Source: an uncultured Flavobacteriales bacterium (GTDB lineage: Bacteria > Bacteroidota > Bacteroidia > UBA10329). From it: DNA of 42,358 nt. A program made the position numbers and the translations under genes. Position 1 is the stretch's first letter. Each line of letters opens with the position of its first letter. The DNA is taken from assembly GCA_937900875.1 (NCBI GenBank), contig CALCGD010000026.1, positions 1 through 42,358 of the forward strand. Direction: 5' to 3'. Shown here one piece after another: positions 1 to 7,374 of this stretch. The notes beneath the pieces are model-generated. The model saw only the letters and a list, made by a program, of their open reading frames with translations. It had not been told where the DNA came from and searched no databases.

Positions 1-93
1 TGGAAAGATAAATCTGGATTGAGCCAAGATGACGCGGCTGATGCTTATGTTGCTCTTGTTGATGAGCTAATGGGCAAATACCAGCATTCTTAA
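1..93 (+). CDS. Acyl-CoA-binding protein, C-terminal fragment
   Basis: An open frame enters from the left edge and gives 30 residues before a TAA at 91-93. It starts WKDKSGLSQDDAADAYVALV and ends in KYQHS. The pattern W-x-x-K-x-G-x-S-x-x-D-A-x-x-x-Y-V-x-L-V is the last helix of the acyl-CoA-binding protein (ACBP) fold, a protein of about 85-90 residues that binds long-chain acyl-CoA esters in the cytosol. The N-terminal two thirds lie outside the window. An ACBP fits a lipid-handling neighbourhood with alkB nearby, but that link is inference. Confidence 0.75.
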   Translation, partial: WKDKSGLSQDDAADAYVALVDELMGKYQHS

Positions 94-116
94 ACACGAT
101 CACTAAACCATCTATC

Positions 117-554
117 ATGTCTGTAAAACCAATTCCTGAAGGATACCAACAAGCAATCGCATATCTCGTAGTTCCTGATGCGGCCGCTCAAATGGATTTC
201 ATGATGAAAGCATTTGACGCAGTTGAATTAGAACGAATGACCACGCCTGACGGTTCAGTTGTGCATGGCGAAGTGAAAATTGGCGATAGCGTTATTATGC
301 TTGGTCAGGCAAGAGAAGCATCTGAAGCTAGAAAAACCATGATCTATCTCTATATGGAGGATTGCGACAAATACTTTGAGCGTGCTAAAGATCTAGGTGC
401 TGAGGTTGTTTCTGAATTAACAGACCAGTTTTATGGCGACCGTCATGGTGCCGTCAGAGATTCAAATGGAAATGACTGGTACATAGCCACTCGTAAAGAG
501 GATGTGAGCTCAGAAGAGCTTCAAAGACGTACCGAAGAGATGATGAAAAGCTAA
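117..554 (+). CDS. VOC (glyoxalase/PhnB-like) family protein
   Basis: The 145-residue protein opens with PEGYQQAIAYLVVPDAAAQM, the typical start of PhnB-like vicinal-oxygen-chelate proteins, and closes with YGDRHGAVRDSNGNDWYIAT followed by a short charged tail. It has two beta-alpha-beta-beta-beta halves, with a conserved His near residue 50 (VVHGEV) and a Glu in the first half. The family includes glyoxalases, dioxygenases and resistance proteins, so the substrate cannot be read from sequence. It starts 24 bp after the ACBP stop and may be co-transcribed with it. It ends just before a large palindrome at 561-654 that may stop transcription. Confidence 0.8.
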   Translation: MSVKPIPEGYQQAIAYLVVPDAAAQMDFMMKAFDAVELERMTTPDGSVVHGEVKIGDSVIMLGQAREASEARKTMIYLYMEDCDKYFERAKDLGAEVVSELTDQFYGDRHGAVRDSNGNDWYIATRKEDVSSEELQRRTEEMMKS

Positions 555-560
555 GTCTTT

Positions 561-654
561 GTCAGTTCGAGTTTCCGAGGAACGAGGAAGTATCGAGAAC
601 AGCAACCACACTTCTCGATACAATTTCCCGAAAGAGGAAAATCACTCGAAGTGA
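561..654. repeat. Long imperfect palindrome (dispersed-repeat-like hairpin)
   Basis: The outer arms GTCAGTTCGAGT (561-572) and ACTCGAAGTGAC (643-654) are complementary with one mismatch. An inner pair GTATCGAGAA (590-599) and TTCTCGATAC (612-621) is perfect. The roughly 94-nt element fills the gap between two converging genes. Hairpins with this GTCAGTTCGAGT...GTATCGAGAAC...CTCGATAC layout recur in Bacteroidota genomes. Only one copy lies in this window, so calling it a dispersed repeat relies on that background. It could also act as a bidirectional terminator. Confidence 0.7.
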
Positions 655-661
655 CACTGCA

Positions 662-1747
662 TTAAGCCGCTTGAGAAAGTGGAATCCTCAAATCATCAGG
701 ATACTTTTCCTGTAAAGCTTTCACGCGTGGGTTCATAACCATGAACCAAAGTGGTGGAAACGTAGCCAAAATAATCATGCCTGGGTAGCCCGTTGGTAAT
801 TGCGGAGCATCATCAAAATGACGCAAAACCTGGTACTTTCTACTGGCCATGTAATGATGATCACTGTGCCGAGTTACCTCAAACAAAATCAGCCTTCCCA
901 TTGGATGATTGCTGTTCCAGCTGTGAATAGGCAGCACTCGCTTAAATCCCTTTTCTGATTTGTGGCGCACCAAACCATAATGCTCAACGTAATTGATGAT
1001 TTCCAAAAGGCTAAAACCAATTACTGATGCTCCAAGAGTGATTAACATAGTTGGTACGCTGAAGAACGCTGCGACTCCAACCAAAAGCCCTACCTGACAA
1101 AAGGTATAGAAGATCATTTCATTGCTCCAATGATACCACGGCAGTGCCTTACGCTTCAGTCGTTTCAATTCTAGTTTCCATGCTGATATGTAGCTCATAA
1201 CGACCGAACGAACCCAAAAAGCATAAAACATTTCGCCATAGCGTGCAGTTGCTGGATCGCCTTCGGTACTTACATTCTTATGATGACCGCGATTGTGCTC
1301 TATAAAGAAGTGCATGTATTGAGCGGTAAGCAAAAGTGCCTTACTCATCCATTGTTCGTACCATTTTTTACGATGGCCTAACTCATGAGCCACGTTTATA
1401 CCCAACACACCACATGCAATCCCCATACTAAAGATCAATCCTGCGTACTCATACATCTGTAAACCTCCCTCTTCCATGATAAACATGAATGCGATAAACA
1501 TGGCCCATTGCACAGGAACCATACTATAAATGATGTAATCGTAGAGTCTATCTTTCTTAGCCACTTCTTCCTCTACGTCATCCATATTTTTCTGAGTTCC
1601 CTTACTTAAAATCTCTACAAAAGGAACCAAACCATAAGCGTAGATAGGTACAGCCCACGTCCAAGGCCCGCGATAAACAAAGCCGAGAACAGCCAAAGCC
1701 GGGGCTGTGAAAATGAGAAGATACTTGATGATTCTTAGTCGATTCAT
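662..1747 (-). CDS. alkB: Alkane 1-monooxygenase (AlkB-type, non-haem di-iron)
   Basis: This integral-membrane hydroxylase converts n-alkanes to 1-alkanols using electrons from rubredoxin. From the chosen Met at 1747 the protein has 361 residues. All histidine motifs of the family are present: HELGH (121-125), HNRGHH (151-156), NYVEHYG (His256) and RHSDHH (294-298). Hydrophobic segments lie near residues 8-25, 32-48, 72-92, 101-118 and 215-250. The open frame extends to 1921, but that would run through the divergent TetR start and its operator, so the internal Met after the dyad is preferred. A TetR-type gene lies divergently and probably controls it. No rubredoxin or rubredoxin reductase gene is in the window. 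Confidence 0.93.
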   Translation of the reverse strand: MNRLRIIKYLLIFTAPALAVLGFVYRGPWTWAVPIYAYGLVPFVEILSKGTQKNMDDVEEEVAKKDRLYDYIIYSMVPVQWAMFIAFMFIMEEGGLQMYEYAGLIFSMGIACGVLGINVAHELGHRKKWYEQWMSKALLLTAQYMHFFIEHNRGHHKNVSTEGDPATARYGEMFYAFWVRSVVMSYISAWKLELKRLKRKALPWYHWSNEMIFYTFCQVGLLVGVAAFFSVPTMLITLGASVIGFSLLEIINYVEHYGLVRHKSEKGFKRVLPIHSWNSNHPMGRLILFEVTRHSDHHYMASRKYQVLRHFDDAPQLPTGYPGMIILATFPPLWFMVMNPRVKALQEKYPDDLRIPLSQAA

Positions 1748-1789
1748 TGCGCAATGGTTTTTGAACGGTACTAATGTAAAAAGAATATT

Positions 1790-1826
1790 TAAAAGTAAAC
1801 TATTTTCGTTTTTTAGTTTACTTTTA
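1790..1826. promoter_or_regulatory. Perfect dyad, candidate TetR operator between alkB and its regulator
   Basis: TAAAAGTAAACTA (1790-1802) and TAGTTTACTTTTA (1814-1826) are perfect 13-bp inverted repeats around an 11-bp AT-rich spacer. The dyad ends 5 bp before the TetR ATG (1832) and lies 43 bp upstream of the alkB ATG. A dimeric TetR protein bound here would cover the start region of its own gene and the upstream promoter region of alkB. The site is seen directly; the protein partner is inferred from position. Confidence 0.7.
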
Positions 1827-1831
1827 TACTC

Positions 1832-2434
1832 ATGGGAAGACAATCCATAGAGAAAGAACGCATCAAAGACCCCATAAAAAGGGAACGCTGGATTGATGAA
1901 CTCCTCCCCCATTTCATCCAACGTGGAATAAAAGACGTACCCATTGATGAAGTGATTTCCATTCTAGGAAAGTCGAAAGCCACTATCTATAAACACTTCG
2001 AATCACATCACGAGATTGTGTCTTTAGTAACGGCCAGAAAACTGAATGACCTAAAACATTTTGCGCCCATTCTATCTGACAACTCAAAGTCATACCAAGA
2101 CAGATACATGTTGGCTGTGGCCTACATATCAAAACATCTGGGAGATATCAGCAATGTATTTCTTTCTGATCTAAAAGAAGCGTATCCCGATTTATGGAAT
2201 CTTGTTAATTCGTTCAAATTGATGGCTTTAAGTGAGCTTAGAACCTTCTATGTTAATGGGATTCAAGAAGGGACTTTCGCGGATATTGACCCCGATTTAA
2301 TGGTGCTTTCTGATGAGCTCTTCTTTGATGTGCTTACCAATGCCGAATACCTCACATCTAAAGGATTGAACCTACAAGTAGCTTTCGAAAGTTACTTCAA
2401 GATGCGTTTTCACGGAATTCTAAAGCGGAACTAA
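1832..2434 (+). CDS. TetR/AcrR-family transcriptional regulator
   Basis: The 200-residue protein has an N-terminal helix-turn-helix around residues 18-60, with the recognition stretch ISILGKSKATIYKHFESHHE matching the TetR signature (x-G-x-S-K-x-T-I-Y-x-H-F). The C-terminal helical domain has no recognisable ligand signature. It is divergent from alkB, and a perfect dyad lies directly upstream, so autoregulation and control of alkB are the simplest reading. The inducer could be an alkane, a fatty acid or an acyl-CoA, but nothing in the sequence decides this. Confidence 0.88.
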   Translation: MGRQSIEKERIKDPIKRERWIDELLPHFIQRGIKDVPIDEVISILGKSKATIYKHFESHHEIVSLVTARKLNDLKHFAPILSDNSKSYQDRYMLAVAYISKHLGDISNVFLSDLKEAYPDLWNLVNSFKLMALSELRTFYVNGIQEGTFADIDPDLMVLSDELFFDVLTNAEYLTSKGLNLQVAFESYFKMRFHGILKRN

Positions 2435-2453
2435 TCAGCTACTTTCGCAATTG

Positions 2454-3665
2454 ATGAGAATTGCGGTAATAGGTGGCGGTGCAGCCGGTTTCTTCTCGGC
2501 TATTGCCGCGAAGGAAAACCGTCTAGATTCTCACGTCACGATTTTCGAGAAATCCCAGAAAGTCCTTTCCAAAGTGAAGGTCTCAGGTGGTGGAAGATGT
2601 AACGTTACCAACGGCACCACTTCTATTTCTGAGTTGGCCAAGGGTTACCCTCGCGGAGAAAAGCAATTAAAAAAGGCTTTTTCTGTGTTTAGCACAACTG
2701 ACACATGGAAATGGTTTGAATCACGTGGGGTTGAATTATACACGCAAGATGACAATCGAGTGTTCCCGAAGTCAGACAATTCTCAGTCAATTGTGGATTG
2801 CCTAATGGCAGAAACCAATCAACTTGGAATTGACCTACAGCTTGGTGCTGGAGTTAGCTCGATAAAATCAGCTTCGGATAAATTGGAATTGCAATTTCAG
2901 GGAGAAACGGAGTCAAGGACTTTTGATAAAGTGATTATTGCGACTGGCGGTAGTCCAAGTAAAAAAGGCTTTGATTGGTTAGAGCATCTCGGACACAAAA
3001 TAGAAGTGCCCGTCCCTTCTTTGTTCACGTTCAATATGCCCACCGAACCTATTAAGGAATTGATGGGCGTAGTAGTTGCAAATGCAATGGTCAACATTCA
3101 AGGAACTAAGCTTAAATCTCAAGGTCCTTTACTCATTACGCATTGGGGAATGAGCGGACCAGCTATTCTTAAACTCTCGGCATTTGGAGCTAGAATCCTG
3201 AGTGAACTTGGATACAAATTCAAGGCACAAGTAAACTGGGCTGGCGAGCCAAATAATGAACTTGTGTTAGAGAATGTTCGAGATATTATTGAACAGAATC
3301 CGAAGAAGCTACTTTCTAATGTAAGGCCATTCGGATTACCGGAACGAATGTGGTTATTTCTGCTTACCAGAAGTGAGATTTCGTCAACCAAAAAGTGGAG
3401 CGAACTCAGCAAGAAAGACCTCAACAAACTCGTTAATACACTAACAAATGACGAATACCAAGTAAGCGGAAAAACAACGTTTAAGGAGGAGTTTGTGACT
3501 TGTGGTGGAATCAGTTTAGAGAGCGTGAATTTTAAAACGATGGAAAGTAAAGCATGTCCAAATCTCTATTTTGCTGGAGAGATTTTAGACGTTGATGGAA
3601 TTACTGGCGGCTACAACTTTCAGGCTGCTTGGACAACCGGTTTTATTGCTGGAAAACTGAATTAA
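2454..3665 (+). CDS. BaiN/HI0933-type FAD-dependent oxidoreductase
   Basis: The protein (403 residues from the ATG at 2454; a TTG lies one codon upstream) begins with a Rossmann FAD motif, IAVIGGGAAGFFSA. It then has the family hallmark SGGGRCNVTN near residues 45-54 and ends with FAGEILDVDGITGGYNFQAA, the second dinucleotide-contact region. These are the marks of the HI0933/YhiN/BaiN flavoproteins, whose physiological substrate is mostly unknown. A motif TACTTTCG at 2440-2447 resembles the Bacteroidota -7 element and would give a very short leader. The next gene starts 1 bp after the stop, so the two are probably one transcript. Confidence 0.88.
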   Translation: MRIAVIGGGAAGFFSAIAAKENRLDSHVTIFEKSQKVLSKVKVSGGGRCNVTNGTTSISELAKGYPRGEKQLKKAFSVFSTTDTWKWFESRGVELYTQDDNRVFPKSDNSQSIVDCLMAETNQLGIDLQLGAGVSSIKSASDKLELQFQGETESRTFDKVIIATGGSPSKKGFDWLEHLGHKIEVPVPSLFTFNMPTEPIKELMGVVVANAMVNIQGTKLKSQGPLLITHWGMSGPAILKLSAFGARILSELGYKFKAQVNWAGEPNNELVLENVRDIIEQNPKKLLSNVRPFGLPERMWLFLLTRSEISSTKKWSELSKKDLNKLVNTLTNDEYQVSGKTTFKEEFVTCGGISLESVNFKTMESKACPNLYFAGEILDVDGITGGYNFQAAWTTGFIAGKLN

Positions 3666-3666
3666 T

Positions 3667-4122
3667 ATGGGATTGAATATTGTTCTTATTGAACCTGAAA
3701 TACCGAATAACACGGGCAATATTGGTCGTCTGAGTTTAGCTTCTGGTTCTACTCTTCATCTAGTTAAACCATTCGGTTTTGAGTTAAGCGATAAACGTGT
3801 AAAACGTGCTGGGTTAGATTATTGGCAACACGTTGATTTGAAAATTTACGAGAACGCTGAAGAGTTCTTTTCAACTCATTCTGACAAAAAAATGGCCTTT
3901 TTGTCCAGCCATGGAAGCAAGTCTGTTTACGATATTCCGTTTGAAGAAAACATGTTCTTAGTATTCGGCAAAGAATCGGTTGGACTTTCCGAAGAAATCA
4001 CTTCCGCAAATTCAGGTAAACTTTACCAAATCCCCATTCATAGCGAGCATATACGAAGCTTGAATTTGGCCAATGCTGTGAGTGTGGTGGTTTACGAAGG
4101 GCTGCGGCAATTAAAGGCATAA
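3667..4122 (+). CDS. trmL: tRNA (cytidine(34)-2'-O)-methyltransferase, TrmL/YibK type
   Basis: This 151-residue SPOUT methyltransferase would methylate the 2'-O of the wobble base in tRNA-Leu species, with S-adenosylmethionine as donor. Family motifs are present: EPEIPNNTGNIGR (residues 9-21), RAGLDYW, the knot glycines in LVFGKESVGL, and the SAM-binding C-terminal segment IRSLNLANAVSVVVYEGLRQ. Length and order match E. coli TrmL (about 157 residues). It follows the flavoprotein gene with a 1-bp gap. Confidence 0.9.
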   Translation: MGLNIVLIEPEIPNNTGNIGRLSLASGSTLHLVKPFGFELSDKRVKRAGLDYWQHVDLKIYENAEEFFSTHSDKKMAFLSSHGSKSVYDIPFEENMFLVFGKESVGLSEEITSANSGKLYQIPIHSEHIRSLNLANAVSVVVYEGLRQLKA

Positions 4123-4172
4123 AAAAAGGCCGACTCCCGAAGAAGCCGACCTACCCACATTATACCAACCAA

Positions 4173-4925
4173 TTATTCGATGGTAACGGATTGGGTCACT
4201 ACCTTCTCATTCACGAAATAGAAGGTTTTTCCTCCGTATTCAGCTGACTCCATTTTGTATGCAGCCGCCTGAACTACGCTTGGTCCAGTTCCAATGTTTG
4301 CCAAGTCTGCAGCAGAAAAAGTATGAGATGTAGAATTTCCTGGTTCTGTTACAATCACACCAGCAATCATATATAGAACCGAATCAGCGCCTGAAACGTT
4401 CGCAATAGAAAGCGTGTAGCCATTTGCCTTAGTTACTGTGGTAGAACTCGTAACAGCGCCAGCCGTTGGAAATCCAATATTGGTTGTATGAGAAAATGCT
4501 GGAACCACCCCATCGCCAGCAACTGTCCAATCTGGATTTCCAGAAAAATCAATGCCACTAGGTTCAGTTGAAGTTGGTGTAAACGTGTAAGAGTTGTTTT
4601 CGTTCAGCGTCATGTTAAGCGTCTCGCAGGTTACTCCACCGGCTGTTATAAAGCTGTTATAGTCAACTCCATCAAAAAATGCTGCTGCGGCCACTCCTAA
4701 ATCAATTTCAATTTGTCCAAAACCAGGAATATCCTGCGTGGTTATAGATTTAACAGCTGACAATGTTCCGTAGCCATCTGCAATTGTTGGAGTTGGAGGC
4801 GGTGTTGATGTTGGTGTTTCTGTAGTATCGTCAGGCAGTAGATTACATGCTGAAATAGACATGGTTACTATAGCAGCTAATGCCATGTATCTACTAACTC
4901 TGAATATGCTTGGGGATTTTCTCAT
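4173..4925 (-). CDS. Predicted lipoprotein of unknown function
   Basis: From the Met at 4925 the product has 250 residues. It has a lipoprotein signal: positively charged start MRKSPSIFRVSRY, a hydrophobic stretch, then the lipobox ISAC with the modified Cys at about residue 27. A Thr/Pro-rich linker (residues 35-48) follows and suggests a tether. The remainder is a beta-rich domain with no motif I recognise. The frame continues to 4991, but the extra 22 residues would precede the signal peptide and break it. The gene converges with trmL and is downstream of, and same strand as, the membrane protein at 5032-6630, separated by about 106 bp. Confidence 0.75.
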   Translation of the reverse strand: MRKSPSIFRVSRYMALAAIVTMSISACNLLPDDTTETPTSTPPPTPTIADGYGTLSAVKSITTQDIPGFGQIEIDLGVAAAAFFDGVDYNSFITAGGVTCETLNMTLNENNSYTFTPTSTEPSGIDFSGNPDWTVAGDGVVPAFSHTTNIGFPTAGAVTSSTTVTKANGYTLSIANVSGADSVLYMIAGVIVTEPGNSTSHTFSAADLANIGTGPSVVQAAAYKMESAEYGGKTFYFVNEKVVTQSVTIE

Positions 4926-5031
4926 GATTACGCGTTTAAGGGTTTGAATAATTGGTATGGTGCAAATGTGTGGCATTACCACTACCTGCACGTACGGAAT
5001 AAAGCGTAATCAACTACGTAGAAGTTCGTAG

Positions 5032-6630
5032 TTAGCTGGGGTCTACAGGCGAAAACTGAGTTAACGCCCAATTTCCTTCCAGATGGATGACTGGACCGAG
5101 ATCATCTGAAAATTGGCAGTTTTCTAAGTTATCAATGCGATAATCAATATGCTTTCGGGTTCCACGATAATTCCTAGTTTGAAAAAGGTCAACTGCATGT
5201 TTCCTAGCATCAATTCCTTCAAGATTTTCAATGGAAACTCCATAAATTTCTTTGTAATCTTCATACCAAGGCAGCATAAAGAATGGTTCATGAATAATGG
5301 CCTGAAAATGAATTGGCATCGAGCGTTTTGCTTGACATGGAAACGAGTTATTATCTGGAGAAACAAGCACGCTAATGTCTTTATCGGTGTTCGATTCTAT
5401 CCAGAAATGCATTTTCTCTAAATCAGAATAATTCCGATTTCCAACCATGTACTTTCCATCAAAAGAGTCTGGTAAATACTTTGAATTTGTAATACCAATA
5501 AGTAGGAGTAAACAAGCCAAAGTTGAAAACGGGAGAAGGTACTTTCTCACCGAAAACGGATTCCAAAAACCACTCAACATTTGACCGATTATTCCAGATA
5601 GAATGATTGAGCTAAGCATCGAAATCCAAACGGTGACTTTAAACCATTGCAGTTTGCCAATGGCGTCTATTCCAAGTAATTCAAGCCCAGAAGTGTAAAC
5701 CAAAATGCCAATATTTCCCCAAATGATAATGCCACGAATCCGCTCCTGATTGTTTGGTTTAAACAAGGAATAACCCAATAAACCAATCGCTGCCAGCGCA
5801 TAAAACTTCAAATAATGCGACTTTGGGAATAGGCTTGGCAGGTAATGATGATGGTTGCGAAATACGTAGAGAATGTGGTAGTACAAATCCTTGTCATACA
5901 TAGACTCTTCTCCAAACTGGCGTACGAAAACAGGAACAAGAATGAGGGCCGAAACTGGGATGTAGGCCATCCAAACCGCAGACACACTCTTCCAATTCCG
6001 TTTAATCAGAATCTCTACAACTGTTACAAGAAGGAACAATTGCAACCCAACCAAAGGCTGAATAAGCGTAGCCAAACCAAGCCAAACACCGGCTAGAAAA
6101 AACTTGTTCCTGAAATAATGTAATAGTCCAAATACTGCCAAAGCCTTAGCTCCCGTGCTCGAAATAAAGCTTGCATACATAATATGATTGCCGCCTGCGG
6201 TAAAATTGTAGAAAACAAACATTGCCAAAAGAGGCGCAAGAATAACCGCCCATTTATCTTCAAAAAAGACATCCGCCATCCGAGCAATAGAGTACGCCAT
6301 GAGGCTTATGCAAGAGAAGGTCAGAATGAACAAACCCCACTCCAACCCTATTGTTTTAGCCACCGCCAAAACCAGCTTTTCGTAAAAATATCGTACGGTA
6401 AAAATCGAATTGCTAGCGTTTACGAAATAATCGTTCGGATATAATTCCGAATCCAACATTTGATAAATCTGTGGAAGATGCTCTGCCTGATCGTTGGTAT
6501 TAAACTGATATCCATTTACCGACAAAAACAGGGCTGCAATGAAACACGCATACCCCAAAATGGGTAAAGAACCACCGAAAACTCCTTGTCTCATACTTCG
6601 GCTAAAAATAGGCTTAAATTTACCCTCCAT
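5032..6630 (-). CDS. Polytopic membrane protein, GT-C glycosyltransferase-like
   Basis: The 532-residue protein has about ten hydrophobic segments spread over residues 20-400 and a soluble C-terminal tail of about 125 residues. The first large extracytoplasmic loop carries NTNDQAEHLPQIYQMLDSEL followed by YPNDYFV. An acidic first loop and this topology recall GT-C lipid-linked-sugar glycosyltransferases and related DUF families, but no catalytic site can be proved. The ATG at 6630 lies only 9 bp from the divergent response-regulator start. A second in-frame ATG at 6594 would give 520 residues and leave room for promoters, and may be the true start. Confidence 0.65.
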   Translation of the reverse strand: MEGKFKPIFSRSMRQGVFGGSLPILGYACFIAALFLSVNGYQFNTNDQAEHLPQIYQMLDSELYPNDYFVNASNSIFTVRYFYEKLVLAVAKTIGLEWGLFILTFSCISLMAYSIARMADVFFEDKWAVILAPLLAMFVFYNFTAGGNHIMYASFISSTGAKALAVFGLLHYFRNKFFLAGVWLGLATLIQPLVGLQLFLLVTVVEILIKRNWKSVSAVWMAYIPVSALILVPVFVRQFGEESMYDKDLYYHILYVFRNHHHYLPSLFPKSHYLKFYALAAIGLLGYSLFKPNNQERIRGIIIWGNIGILVYTSGLELLGIDAIGKLQWFKVTVWISMLSSIILSGIIGQMLSGFWNPFSVRKYLLPFSTLACLLLLIGITNSKYLPDSFDGKYMVGNRNYSDLEKMHFWIESNTDKDISVLVSPDNNSFPCQAKRSMPIHFQAIIHEPFFMLPWYEDYKEIYGVSIENLEGIDARKHAVDLFQTRNYRGTRKHIDYRIDNLENCQFSDDLGPVIHLEGNWALTQFSPVDPS

Positions 6631-6639
6631 AAGGCGATA

Positions 6640-7329
6640 ATGGCGAAACGAATTCTATTAGTAGAAGATGAAGAAAGTCTTCAAGACATCATCAAACTCA
6701 ATCTTGAGTTAGAGGGCTATGAGGTTTCTGCTGTTAATAATGGTCGGATTGCACTAGAGGAATTTGCTGGCAAACGATTTGACCTTGTCATTCTAGACGT
6801 AATGCTGCCTGAGGTGGATGGTTTCACCATTTGCCAGACCATTAGGTTAGAAAACACCCGAATTCCAATTCTATTTCTTACGGCTAAAAGCTCTGTAGAA
6901 GACCGTGTTTTTGGGCTAAAAATTGGTGGAGATGACTATTTAACCAAGCCTTTTAATTTGGATGAGTTTCTCTTGCGAGTTCAGTCGCTTTTAAAACGTG
7001 GCGAAGTTCCGTTAGGTGAGTCAATAGGGAAGTTCGAATTTGGTAATTGCAGCATCAACTTCAACTCCTTTACGATTACCGATGTTGAAGGAAGGCAGCA
7101 TCAACTTTCTAAACGGGAAATGAAATTGCTACGCCTATTTGTTGAACGCAGAAATGAGGTTCTTTCTCGTGAAACGATTCTTGAAACCGTGTGGGGCTAC
7201 GATGTATTTCCATCTACCAGAACCATTGACAACTATATACTTGCCTTTCGAAAATACTTTGAAAACGACCCTAAAGACCCAAAGCATTTTCATTCGGTTC
7301 GCAGTGTTGGCTACCGATTTGTTGCGTAA
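6640..7329 (+). CDS. OmpR/PhoB-family response regulator (orphan)
   Basis: From the ATG at 6640 (MAKRILLVEDEE) the product is 229 residues. The receiver domain has acidic residues E9/D10, phospho-acceptor Asp53 (VILDVMLPE), Thr81 and Lys103 (TKPF). The C-terminal winged helix (about 130-229) includes SKREMKLLRLFVERRNEVLS and the wing sequence VRSVGYRF. The open frame begins further upstream at 6586, but that part overlaps the divergent gene and precedes the conserved fold. No histidine kinase gene is adjacent, so its partner is unknown. The acylase gene begins 45 bp downstream on the same strand. Confidence 0.9.
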   Translation: MAKRILLVEDEESLQDIIKLNLELEGYEVSAVNNGRIALEEFAGKRFDLVILDVMLPEVDGFTICQTIRLENTRIPILFLTAKSSVEDRVFGLKIGGDDYLTKPFNLDEFLLRVQSLLKRGEVPLGESIGKFEFGNCSINFNSFTITDVEGRQHQLSKREMKLLRLFVERRNEVLSRETILETVWGYDVFPSTRTIDNYILAFRKYFENDPKDPKHFHSVRSVGYRFVA

Positions 7330-7374
7330 CCCGGTTGAGTAGTATTTTCACAATCCATTTCAACCCCAGCCTTA

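Noticed and set aside
1748-1921. N-terminal extension of AlkB by 58 residues
   Set aside because: It would run through the dyad and the TetR start, and the conserved membrane protein begins at the internal Met at 1747.
4125-4153. Possible terminator after trmL (two GCCGAC stretches)
   Set aside because: The two GGCCGAC/AGCCGAC stretches are direct, not inverted, repeats and cannot form a stem.
5012-5033. Small inverted repeat AACTACG/CGTAGTT at the end of the membrane-protein gene
   Set aside because: Only 7 bp, overlaps the stop codon and lacks a T-run; too weak to call a terminator.
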